Shown here one piece after another: positions 24,702 to 33,249 of a stretch of 64,000 bases of DNA. The notes beneath the pieces are model-generated. The model had not been told where the DNA came from and searched no databases. It saw only the letters and a program-made list of their open reading frames with translations. Position 1 is the stretch's first letter; every line of letters starts with the position of its first letter. The stretch spans positions 1 through 64,000 of the forward strand of contig QPIL01000119.1 of NCBI GenBank assembly GCA_003666325.1, in the 5' to 3' direction. The stretch comes from Methylococcales symbiont of Iophon sp. n. MRB-2018. Its GTDB lineage: Bacteria > Pseudomonadota > Gammaproteobacteria > Methylococcales > Methylomonadaceae. The translations under genes were made by a program, and so were the position numbers.

Positions 24702-25736
24702 ATGTCCACAAATTTAACCATAGAAATTGCCGTTTGCCCTTATGCCTATGGTAGCCCAAAAAGTAGCGGAACAATAAAATCAACCCCTGATGATTTTATT
24801 GTCAAAGAAAACTTGTCTTTTCAAGCTGAAGGTTCGGGCGAACATGCCTTCTTACAAATTCAAAAAAAAGGCGAAAACACGGAAGATGTGGCTCGTTTAT
24901 TGGCGCGTTTTGCCAAGGTAAGACGGGGTGATGTTGGTTATGCAGGGCTAAAAGACAGGCATGGTTTAACAACGCAATGGTTCAGTATCTGGTTGCCTGG
25001 TAAAGACGACTCAGACTGGATGCAACTGGAATCCAAAAATATTAAAGTTTTACAGTCTATACGTCATGTCAGAAAGCTTAAACGAGGCGCCTTATTGGGT
25101 AATGACTTTCAAATAAAAGTGCGTGATTTGACGGGGGATAAAAACGCAATTGAAAAACAACTTCAAAGTATAAAAGAAAAAGGTTTTCCTAATTACTTTG
25201 CTTCCCAGCGTTTTGGTCATCAAGGACAGAATATCAACAAGGCAATAGCGTTATTTAACGGAGCAAAGGTAAATCGTGAACAGCGTAGTATTTATTTATC
25301 TGCTGCTCGTGCCTATTTATTTAATTTGATTTTAGCGCACAGAGTTAAACAAGAAAATTGGAACCAAGCCATTGCTGGTGATGTTTTTCTTTTAAATAAA
25401 TCTAATAGTTATTTTAAAAACAATCAGATTTGTGATTCACTGATGCAACGCATTGTTCAAGGGGATATTCACCCAACTGCCATACTGTACGGTAAAGGTG
25501 AAATAGAAACAAAAGCAGATGCCTTGGCTATTGAGGAATATATTATCCACAGCCAAGAGTGTTTAGTTGATGGGCTGTTGAAATGGGGTTTGAAAGCCAG
25601 TAGACGGGCATTACGGGTTATTCCTGATCAGTTAGAATGGGAATTTCAAAAAGACTCAGGCATTCAATTGGGTTTCTCGTTGCCTTCAGGAAGTTATGCA
25701 ACGTCCTTATTAAGAGAGATTGTTAACTTTGAATAG
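24702..25736 (+). CDS. truD: tRNA pseudouridine(13) synthase TruD
   Basis: Forms pseudouridine 13 in tRNA(Glu). Hallmarks are STPDDFIVKENL near the N-terminus, the catalytic block GYAGLKDRHGLTTQWFS with the nucleophilic Asp, and FPNYFASQRFGHQGQN. The ATG at 24702 gives 344 residues (E. coli 349); a GTG at 24654 would add 16 residues and is less likely. It follows ispF as in E. coli. A solo MITE-like end begins five bases after the stop. Confidence 0.95.
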   Translation: MSTNLTIEIAVCPYAYGSPKSSGTIKSTPDDFIVKENLSFQAEGSGEHAFLQIQKKGENTEDVARLLARFAKVRRGDVGYAGLKDRHGLTTQWFSIWLPGKDDSDWMQLESKNIKVLQSIRHVRKLKRGALLGNDFQIKVRDLTGDKNAIEKQLQSIKEKGFPNYFASQRFGHQGQNINKAIALFNGAKVNREQRSIYLSAARAYLFNLILAHRVKQENWNQAIAGDVFLLNKSNSYFKNNQICDSLMQRIVQGDIHPTAILYGKGEIETKADALAIEEYIIHSQECLVDGLLKWGLKASRRALRVIPDQLEWEFQKDSGIQLGFSLPSGSYATSLLREIVNFE

Positions 25737-25740
25737 GTTT

Positions 25741-25772
25741 ATCCGTTTGCTGGTTTATACTGAGGTCTCCTT
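25741..25772 (+). mobile_element. Solo MITE-like end after truD
   Basis: ATCCG, then TTATACTGAGGTCTCCTTAT, matches the right end seen at 32354-32386 (TTATGCTGAGGTCTCCTATA) and 54128-54155. No element body is attached. Confidence 0.6.
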
Positions 25773-25836
25773 ATATTAATCGCCCAAAAGTTCTTGTACA
25801 ATACAGTCCCTAAAAAAATTTGTTAAGTCTCTGTTA

Positions 25837-28800
25837 ATGCCCAATCTATCTATAATTAAACAATTATCTAAGCAGCTAAATGGCTGTATTAATGTTGATA
25901 AATATCAATACAAGCGACAATTAGATCGTTTGCGTAACGAATCTGAGAAAGGTCAGAGTGTTGAATCAAAACTGGCTGATTTATCGCAAAAAATAGAAGT
26001 CTCTATTGGTAAATGGCAGAAACGTAAAGATAGCATTCCTGCCATAAACTATGCTGATTTACCCGTTACAGATAAAAAAGATGAAATTGCAGATTTAATA
26101 CAGCAGAATCAGGTATTAATCCTTTGTGGTGAAACTGGCTCTGGTAAAACCACTCAACTTCCTAAAATTTGTTTGCAGATTGGTCGTGGCGTAGCTGGTT
26201 TTATTGGTCATACCCAACCACGGCGTATTGCTGCTCGCACAGTGGCAGACAGAATTGCTGAAGAGCTAGGGCAAACGATAGGTCAGTCTGTCGGCTATAA
26301 AGTCAGGTTTCATGATAAAACCAATGATAAGTCATTAGTTAAGCTGATGACCGATGGTATTTTATTAGCTGAATCTCAAAATGATCCTTACTTGACTCAA
26401 TATGACACACTTATTATTGATGAAGCACATGAGCGTAGCTTAAATATAGATTTCTTATTAGGTTATCTGCGTTGGCTTTTACCTAAACGCCCTGATTTAA
26501 AATTAATTATTACTTCGGCAACTATTGACCCAGAACGCTTTTCAAAACATTTTAATAATGCACCGATTATTAATGTTTCTGGGCGTACATATCCAGTAGA
26601 AATGCGGTATAGACCCATCGAATTGATGGAAGAAGATGATGAAACTTCAGCCGATTTACAACAAGCTATTATTGATGCGGTCGATGAACTACATAGGGAT
26701 ATTCCAGGAGATATCCTTATTTTTCTTAATGGTGAACGAGAAATTAGAGAAACCTCAGAGTCATTAAGAAAACATAATCCAAAAAATTGTGAAATTCTGC
26801 CTTTATATTCAAAACTCAGTGTCAGTGAACAGGAATACGTATTTAAGCCTAAAGGGAAAATGCGTATTGTATTAGCGACTAATGTTGCTGAAACATCACT
26901 GACTGTGCCGGGGATAAGAAGTGTGATTGATATTGGACATGCGCGTATTAGTCGATACAGTCATCGCAGTAAAATTCAGCGTTTACCGATAGAGAAAATC
27001 TCACAAGCCAGTGCCAATCAAAGGGCAGGGCGTTGTGGTCGAGTCGCTAAAGGTATCTGTATACGTTTGTATTCAGAAGAGGATTATCTGGCGCGTGCTG
27101 AATTTACAGAACCTGAGATATTAAGGACTAATTTATCGTCCGTTATTTTGCAGATGATGTCTTTAAAGTTGGGCGATATTGAAGACTTTCCCTTTGTAGA
27201 CGCACCGATAAGTAAAATGATTCTGGATGGTAAAAAGTCATTACAAGAAGTCAATGCATTAGACAAAGAGGGTAAATTAACAGCCGTGGGACGACAATTA
27301 GCCAAAATCCCTACTGATCCTAAATTAGCCAGAATGCTACTAGCGGCTAATCAACTTAATTGTTTGACAGAAGTGTCCATTATTGTATCGGCATTGAGTA
27401 TTCAAGACCCGCGTGAAAAACCTGCGGATAAAAGGCAACAAGCAGATAGTAAACATGCACAATTTAAAGTTGATAACTCAGATTTTTTAACCCTATTAAA
27501 TATCTGGAATGTGTTTACAATACAAAAAAAAGAATTATCAAACAATCAACTTAGAAAATATTGCAAAGCACAATTTTTGTCTTATATCCGAATGCGGGAA
27601 TGGTTTGATATTCACTCACAGGTTATGCAAGTAATCAAAGGGGAGTTGAAATTTAAAGCCAATAATAGTGCCGCTAATTATAAAGCGATTCATTGTGCTT
27701 TATTACCTGGATTATTATCAAACATAGGTTTTAGACATCAGCAATATCAATATCTAGGTGCCAGAAATCTCAGGTTTTTTATTTTTCCAGGATCGGGACA
27801 ACATAAAGCCAAGCCTAAATGGATTATGGCGGCTGAACAAGTCGAAACATCAAAAGTGTACGCACGTACCGTAGCTAAAATTGATCCAGAATGGATAGAA
27901 AAAAGCGCGCAACATCTGATTAAGTCCATTTATTATGAGTCACATTGGGAAAAGAAAGCAGGACGTAGTGCAATTTATGAACGAACCTTATTGTATGGCT
28001 TGACGCTACAGCCGAAACGAAAAATTCCTTATGAGCGAATAGATCCCAAGGCGGCACGAGAGATTTTTATTCGCAGTGGTCTAGTTGCTCAGGATTATCA
28101 GAGTAATGCCCCTTTTTTTAATGCCAATAAAAAGCTATTGGAGGAAGTCGGTTATATTCAGCATAAAGGCAGACGTGTCGATTTAATTGAAGATGAAGAA
28201 TGGCTGTATCAGTTCTACCATAAGAAATTACCTGAACAGGTAGTAAATGGTATTACTTTAGATAAATGGCGTAAAACAGTAGAGAAAGAGTCGCCTAAAA
28301 TTCTGTTTTTAAGCAAGCAAGATTTAACTCGCCAAGAAGATGAAACTGTGAGTGATCGGGATTATCCTGACCATAAAATGGTGGGCAATTTATCCATAAA
28401 ATTACAATATCGCTTTGAACCAGGGCATGATGAAGATGGGGTGACGGCAATTATTCCCGTACACCAACTCAATCAAATATCAACACCAGTTTTTGAATGG
28501 CTAGTGCCAGGTTTATTAGAAGAAAAAGTTATCGCCTTGCTTAAAGGATTACCTAAACAAGTACGCAAACATTTTGTACCAGTATCAGATACTGCCAAGG
28601 CTTGTTTAGAAATAGAACCTGAAATGAAAGCTTCTTTGTATGACTGGTTGGGTATGCGTTTGCGTAAACTAACGGGTGAAGCCATTGCTTTAACGCAATG
28701 GAATAGAGAAAGTCTAGCTGATCATTTAAAAATGAATTATCGAGTGGTTGATGATAAGGGACATGCTCTGGATTATGGGCGAAAGCTAAAAGTTTTACAG

Positions 28801-29724
28801 GAAAAATACACTACAAAAGCGGGCGATAGTTTTAATAAAATAGCGGCAGATGAGCTAAATCACACAGGCTGTATTCAATGGGTTTTTGATGATTTACCTG
28901 AGTCTTATGCGTTTGTTCAAAAAGGGCAGTCGTTTATTGGTTTTCCTGCCATTATTGATGAAGGTGATGCGGTAGGTGTGCGTATCTTTGATACCCGCAT
29001 TAAAGCACAGCAGGCACACTATAATGGTTTGGTTCGATTATTTCAATCTGTGACAAGAAAAGAATCTAAATATGTACTCAAGAATCTAGCTAAAACAGAT
29101 ACGACTGAATTACAGTACAATCGTTTGCCCTCACATGCCTATATTAAAAACCGAACGGGTGAAAACTTTAGAGAAGATATTTTGTTTAATATGGTCGCTA
29201 CTGTGTTTTTACAGGAGGGAGATATTCGCTCGCAGCTACAATTTGATGAATGCTTAAAGGATAACAAACAATATATGTTTGCTATTGCTAATGATGTTGA
29301 AAAAATTGTAGTGCGTATTATAGATAGAGTGATCCCAATAAAAAATTCCTTGAGCAGGCCTAATATTGACAAGGAATTATTTGATGATATTACCGAGCAA
29401 ATGAATTGTCTGGTTTATACGGGGTTTATTCGATACACGTCTTATGATCAGCTTAAATCTATCCCGCGTTATTTAAAAGCAATAGAATACCGTATAGATA
29501 AGCAAAAAAATGATCCGCAGAATAGGCAAATATTAAACCATTATTGGAAGCGATTTTGGCAAGAAGTTGAAAAACAATCAACAAAACAAAATGTGATTCC
29601 AGAACAGGATAAATTTCGCTGGGATTTAGAGGAGTTGAGAGTGTCATTATTTGCACAGCAACTTAAAACAGCTTATCCCATTTCAGCTAAGCGATTAGAT
29701 AAAGCCTGGGATGAACGAATATAG
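25837..29724 (+). CDS. hrpA: ATP-dependent RNA helicase HrpA
   Basis: A very large DEAH-box helicase (1295 residues; E. coli 1300), linked in E. coli to mRNA processing and stalled-ribosome rescue. Walker A GETGSGKTTQLPK at about 96, TQPRRIAART, the DEAH box IIDEAHERSLNIDF at about 195, motif III SATI, ATNVAETSLTVPG and the QRAGRCGR motif are all present. The long C-terminal DUF3418 region is intact. It is preceded by about 100 bp including a MITE-like end, so it is probably transcribed independently. Confidence 0.97.
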   Translation: MPNLSIIKQLSKQLNGCINVDKYQYKRQLDRLRNESEKGQSVESKLADLSQKIEVSIGKWQKRKDSIPAINYADLPVTDKKDEIADLIQQNQVLILCGETGSGKTTQLPKICLQIGRGVAGFIGHTQPRRIAARTVADRIAEELGQTIGQSVGYKVRFHDKTNDKSLVKLMTDGILLAESQNDPYLTQYDTLIIDEAHERSLNIDFLLGYLRWLLPKRPDLKLIITSATIDPERFSKHFNNAPIINVSGRTYPVEMRYRPIELMEEDDETSADLQQAIIDAVDELHRDIPGDILIFLNGEREIRETSESLRKHNPKNCEILPLYSKLSVSEQEYVFKPKGKMRIVLATNVAETSLTVPGIRSVIDIGHARISRYSHRSKIQRLPIEKISQASANQRAGRCGRVAKGICIRLYSEEDYLARAEFTEPEILRTNLSSVILQMMSLKLGDIEDFPFVDAPISKMILDGKKSLQEVNALDKEGKLTAVGRQLAKIPTDPKLARMLLAANQLNCLTEVSIIVSALSIQDPREKPADKRQQADSKHAQFKVDNSDFLTLLNIWNVFTIQKKELSNNQLRKYCKAQFLSYIRMREWFDIHSQVMQVIKGELKFKANNSAANYKAIHCALLPGLLSNIGFRHQQYQYLGARNLRFFIFPGSGQHKAKPKWIMAAEQVETSKVYARTVAKIDPEWIEKSAQHLIKSIYYESHWEKKAGRSAIYERTLLYGLTLQPKRKIPYERIDPKAAREIFIRSGLVAQDYQSNAPFFNANKKLLEEVGYIQHKGRRVDLIEDEEWLYQFYHKKLPEQVVNGITLDKWRKTVEKESPKILFLSKQDLTRQEDETVSDRDYPDHKMVGNLSIKLQYRFEPGHDEDGVTAIIPVHQLNQISTPVFEWLVPGLLEEKVIALLKGLPKQVRKHFVPVSDTAKACLEIEPEMKASLYDWLGMRLRKLTGEAIALTQWNRESLADHLKMNYRVVDDKGHALDYGRKLKVLQEKYTTKAGDSFNKIAADELNHTGCIQWVFDDLPESYAFVQKGQSFIGFPAIIDEGDAVGVRIFDTRIKAQQAHYNGLVRLFQSVTRKESKYVLKNLAKTDTTELQYNRLPSHAYIKNRTGENFREDILFNMVATVFLQEGDIRSQLQFDECLKDNKQYMFAIANDVEKIVVRIIDRVIPIKNSLSRPNIDKELFDDITEQMNCLVYTGFIRYTSYDQLKSIPRYLKAIEYRIDKQKNDPQNRQILNHYWKRFWQEVEKQSTKQNVIPEQDKFRWDLEELRVSLFAQQLKTAYPISAKRLDKAWDERI

Positions 29725-29828
29725 CTTGAGTGGGTCAATCCCAGTGATCTTGATTTAAAGAATACAGACAAAATAACTTGTTTCGATTGGATGTGTTGGA
29801 ATAAGGTATTTTTTATAAAATACAAAAT

Positions 29829-30542
29829 ATGATCCCAATTAGAGATAACGTTCCTTGTAAAAGTAGACCCTATGTTAGCTGGAGTATTATGGCTATTTGT
29901 ATCAGCGTTTTTTTGCTGATGAAAATGATGCCTGATGAAATACAAAGGCAATTGACCTATATCTACGGCATGGTACCTATACGCTATTCAAATCCACAAT
30001 GGTCAGCCTCGTTTGGCTTGGATCCAGACTACCACTTGTCATTTTTTACCAGTATGTTTTTACATGGTGGATGGTTACATATTTTGTCTAATATGTGGTT
30101 TATGTGGATTTTTGCCAAGAGTATTGAAGATCGAATGGGACATGCTAAATTTCTTGTTTTTTATCTATCATCTGGATTGATAGCTTCTTATGTGCAATGG
30201 CATTTTTCTCCAGAATTAGTTATTCCTGTCGTCGGTGCATCGGGAGCAATTGCTGCTGTATTGGGTGCTTATTTGGTGTTGTATCCTTTTGCTCGTGTGG
30301 TAATTTGGTTTCCTTTGTTTTTTTTACCTATTTTTTTTCAATTACCCGCTATTGCTTTTTTAGGTTTCTGGGCCATTATCCAGTTTCAAAATGCAACATC
30401 ATCAATATTATTTGATGGTGTTATTGTTGATGTAGCTTGGTGGGAGCATCTGGGAGGATTTATAGCTGGTGCTATATTGCATACTCTGTTTGTTAATGAT
30501 GAGAAACCAGTGCTTTTACCAGGGGCAGATGAGAGCGATTAA
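29829..30542 (+). CDS. Rhomboid family intramembrane serine protease
   Basis: A 237-residue polytopic membrane protein with about six hydrophobic segments. The catalytic Ser lies in VVGASGAIAAVLGAY (GxSG motif), the His in WWEHLGGFIAGAIL, and the TM2 HxxxN-type motif in HGGWLHILSNMWFMWIF. Substrates cannot be inferred; the protein is larger than GlpG-core rhomboids and resembles the widespread bacterial group with an extended L1 loop. It converges with the downstream sigma-54 activator. A 7-bp-type repeat starts shortly after the stop. Confidence 0.92.
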   Translation: MIPIRDNVPCKSRPYVSWSIMAICISVFLLMKMMPDEIQRQLTYIYGMVPIRYSNPQWSASFGLDPDYHLSFFTSMFLHGGWLHILSNMWFMWIFAKSIEDRMGHAKFLVFYLSSGLIASYVQWHFSPELVIPVVGASGAIAAVLGAYLVLYPFARVVIWFPLFFLPIFFQLPAIAFLGFWAIIQFQNATSSILFDGVIVDVAWWEHLGGFIAGAILHTLFVNDEKPVLLPGADESD

Positions 30543-30605
30543 GAAGAAAGGAAGGACTCAAGACTCAGAAAAGGAGGGACGCTACCCTTATGCTGAGAAT
30601 ATCGA

Positions 30606-31562
30606 CTAATGAGTCGCTATACCATGTTTTTGTATGCGATATAGCAGGGTATCCCTTGAGATTCCGAGCAACCTTGCCGATTTACTGCGATTACCCTTTG
30701 TTCTGCTGAGTGCTTGATGAATCATATCTGCTTCTAAAGAGTCAAGTTGAATGCCTAGATCAGGTAGTATAAAAGCAGTGTCGCTTGATGTCGCTGTGCA
30801 ACGACTAAATTCAGCAGGGAGGTTTTCTGGTTCAATTGTTTTGCCAGCTAGAAGAATACTTAGGCGTTCACATAAATTACGCAATTCACGAATATTGCCA
30901 GGCCAGTTGTAGTCACGTAGAACTTTAAATGTGGCTTTGCTAAAATTGGGTGCATTAATTGAGTGTTTAACAGAAAATTGAGTCAAGAAGTGCTTTGCTA
31001 GTGATTCAATGTCTTCTGTGCGCTGATTTAATACGGGAATTTCCATGGGTACAATATTAAGACGAAAATATAAGTCTTGGCGAAAGTTACCCGCTACAAT
31101 TTGTTGGTCAAGATCAGTATTAGTGGCAGCAATTATTCTTACATTGACTTTATAGGGTTTGGTTTCACCAACAGCCAAACATTCACCTGATTCTAAAACA
31201 CGAAGTAATTTTGTTTGAATAGAGACAGGTAATGAATTAATTTCATCGAGAAATAATGTACCTCCGTCAGTAGCTTGAAACAGACCCTGCTTATTAACTA
31301 CAGCCCCCGTGAACGCACCTTTTTTATGACCGAATAGTTCCGATTCTATTAAGTTTTCTGACAAAGCGGCACAGTTTAAAGTGATAAATGGTTTATCTGA
31401 GCGCTTACTTTCTTTTTGTAAGGCAGTAGCAAGCATTTCTTTGCCTGTTCCTGTTTCTCCTTTTATCAAAACGGTGACATCTGTTGCGGCAACCATTTTT
31501 GCATTGCGAATCAGGGATTCAAAAGCGGGAGAGCGGCCAATGTTTAAGCTAAAATTATCCAT
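30606..31562 (-). CDS. Sigma-54-dependent transcriptional activator without a receiver domain
   Basis: An enhancer-binding AAA+ activator of 318 residues. It starts almost directly with the ATPase domain: Walker A GETGTGKEML at about 36, the sigma-54 contact loop GAFTGA near 80, Walker B LFLDEINSLP, and a C-terminal Fis-type HTH (NRSKSARLLGISRDTLLYRI). It has no receiver, GAF or PAS domain, like PspF, so activity is probably controlled by a partner protein or by expression level. It is followed 20 bp upstream on the same strand by a TauE/SafE gene, suggesting co-transcription with that gene first. Confidence 0.9.
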   Translation of the reverse strand: MDNFSLNIGRSPAFESLIRNAKMVAATDVTVLIKGETGTGKEMLATALQKESKRSDKPFITLNCAALSENLIESELFGHKKGAFTGAVVNKQGLFQATDGGTLFLDEINSLPVSIQTKLLRVLESGECLAVGETKPYKVNVRIIAATNTDLDQQIVAGNFRQDLYFRLNIVPMEIPVLNQRTEDIESLAKHFLTQFSVKHSINAPNFSKATFKVLRDYNWPGNIRELRNLCERLSILLAGKTIEPENLPAEFSRCTATSSDTAFILPDLGIQLDSLEADMIHQALSRTKGNRSKSARLLGISRDTLLYRIQKHGIATH

Positions 31563-31582
31563 AGTTTTTATATTGTGTACAG

Positions 31583-32299
31583 CTAAATGTGTTGCAAACG
31601 CATCGGATTAAGCCAAGGAAATAGAGCAATTAAAGCAATGATAACCAAAAAGATACCAATAAATTGTTTAAAACGTCGCATCCTAGCCAGTATAGTGAGT
31701 GCGCCAGACATTATACCCGTTCCTAGTACAGCAGGTAAAGTACCTAAGCCAAATGCAAGCATGGTTAATGCGCTGCTTGTAATGTTGCCACTTGTTGCGG
31801 CAAGTGCTAATGCTGCATAAACTAGACCACAAGGAAGCCATCCCCAGACCATACCAAATAAAAAGGCTTGAAAGCGTGTTTCAACTGGAATAAGTTTTCG
31901 CCCATAAGGTTCTATTAATTTCCATAAGTGAGACCCCGTTTTTTCAATATAAGCAAAACGAGGAAACCATCCAGCAAGATAAAACCCAGCACCGATCATA
32001 ATAAGTGCAGAAAAAATTTGTAATACTCTATGTCCATAATCTTCTGCAAAAGGCAAGGTAATAAAAGTCTGAAGTAGCCCAGCTAAAGCTCCAGCAAGGG
32101 TATAGCTAGTAATACGGCCGATGTTGTAATTAAGTACAAATTGAAACAAGGTGGCTTTCTGGTTTCTTACTTCTGCTTTAAGACTAAGCGTTAAGGTACC
32201 AATAATAGAGCCGCACATACCAATACAGTGGATGCTGCTAAACAAGCCCATCGCAAAAGCGGCAAGATAAGATTCGGTAAAGCCAAGATGAAATTCCAT
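31583..32299 (-). CDS. Sulfite exporter TauE/SafE (DsbD-2-like) family membrane protein
   Basis: A 238-residue protein with about six membrane segments and the two Cys-containing motifs SSIHCIGMCGSI (about residues 21-32) and WGWLPCGLVYAAL. This subgroup of the TauE/SafE superfamily is often encoded near cytochrome oxidase cbb3 assembly genes, where a copper or redox role has been proposed. No such gene is nearby here. It lies upstream of the sigma-54 activator on the same strand. Confidence 0.85.
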   Translation of the reverse strand: MEFHLGFTESYLAAFAMGLFSSIHCIGMCGSIIGTLTLSLKAEVRNQKATLFQFVLNYNIGRITSYTLAGALAGLLQTFITLPFAEDYGHRVLQIFSALIMIGAGFYLAGWFPRFAYIEKTGSHLWKLIEPYGRKLIPVETRFQAFLFGMVWGWLPCGLVYAALALAATSGNITSSALTMLAFGLGTLPAVLGTGIMSGALTILARMRRFKQFIGIFLVIIALIALFPWLNPMRLQHI

Positions 32300-32353
32300 A
32301 GCTTGCGAACACTACCATATTTAGCATTAAAGAGGCAGGTTTAAAATAATTAA

Positions 32354-32386
32354 ATTATCCGTTCCAGAGTTATGCTGAGGTCTCCT
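32354..32386 (+). mobile_element. Solo MITE-like end, in the 32300-32580 gap
   Basis: TTATCCGTTCCAGAGTTATG, then CTGAGGTCTCC, is the right end of the family at 54004-54155 and the best match to copy 1 at 270-293. The rest of the gap holds a TTCCACGAAGACTGTGGGAA hairpin at 32523-32542 and the leader of the next gene. Confidence 0.7.
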
Positions 32387-32580
32387 ATAATGAGTTTGGC
32401 TATCTTTTTTTGGCTGTTCACTCTTTGCTCTTGTATACTTAAGAAATGCTGAATAATAGAAGCTGATATTTATCTGTCATTGCCTGTGCTATTGTAAAAT
32501 ACATGATTTTCTTTTATCTCATTCCACGAAGACTGTGGGAATGAGATTGTTTTTCTACTCTATATCATATTTCGTTCACT

Positions 32581-33246
32581 TTGATGATTAGTACCTTAAT
32601 AAATCGGTTAATTGCTATTACTAAAAGAAGTTTTAACAGCTTTTATTATTTGGGCAGAGAGTCTCTATTTGGACATCATAAACGCGATATTGTGGTTATA
32701 CATGTTGAGCAGGCATGCAATAGCCTTAAAAGTACCCGTGACCAGTTTCAAGATGCTTTGCAACAATTCAAAGATATAGTCAAGATAGAGCAAACGTCAC
32801 TGGATCATCGTTATATGTTATTAAAGCGACAATATGAGTTTTGTCAGGCTAAAGCAGATGATGTCAATAGTCGAATTGCTATTATTGAAGAAGTGAGTGC
32901 TTCCTTGTTTAATGAATGGAATGAAGAGTTAGAACAATATTCCAATCCTGCCTTACGCATTAAAAGTCGACAACAATTAAAAGCATCTAGGCAACAATAT
33001 AATCGTTTGATTAAAACCATGCGAAAGGCAGAAAGTCGAATACATCTTGTTTTATCAGCCTTTAAAGATCAGGTGCTTTTTTTAAAACATAATCTCAATG
33101 CTAAAGCTATTGCCGCTATTCAGCATGAGTTTGTGGAGATAGCAATAGACATCTCACAATTAATTGAAGCCATGGAAATTACCATTAATGAAGCCAGTCA
33201 ATTTGTTTCAACATTAGTGGATAAAAAAGCACTACCATCGGCTTAA
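32581..33246 (+). CDS. DUF2959 family protein
   Basis: The 221-residue product matches DUF2959: near the N-terminus GHHKRDIVVIHVEQACNSLK and FQDALQQFKDIV, and near the C-terminus LKDQVLFLKHNLNAKAIAAI-like sequence (here FKDQVLFLKHNLNAKAI), followed by IAIDISQLIEAMEITINEA. Predicted to be mostly alpha-helical and coiled coil. It has no clear signal peptide, although the first 20 residues are mildly hydrophobic. Function unknown in the family. It ends three bases before mutL. Confidence 0.8.
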   Translation: MMISTLINRLIAITKRSFNSFYYLGRESLFGHHKRDIVVIHVEQACNSLKSTRDQFQDALQQFKDIVKIEQTSLDHRYMLLKRQYEFCQAKADDVNSRIAIIEEVSASLFNEWNEELEQYSNPALRIKSRQQLKASRQQYNRLIKTMRKAESRIHLVLSAFKDQVLFLKHNLNAKAIAAIQHEFVEIAIDISQLIEAMEITINEASQFVSTLVDKKALPSA

Positions 33247-33249
33247 GCC

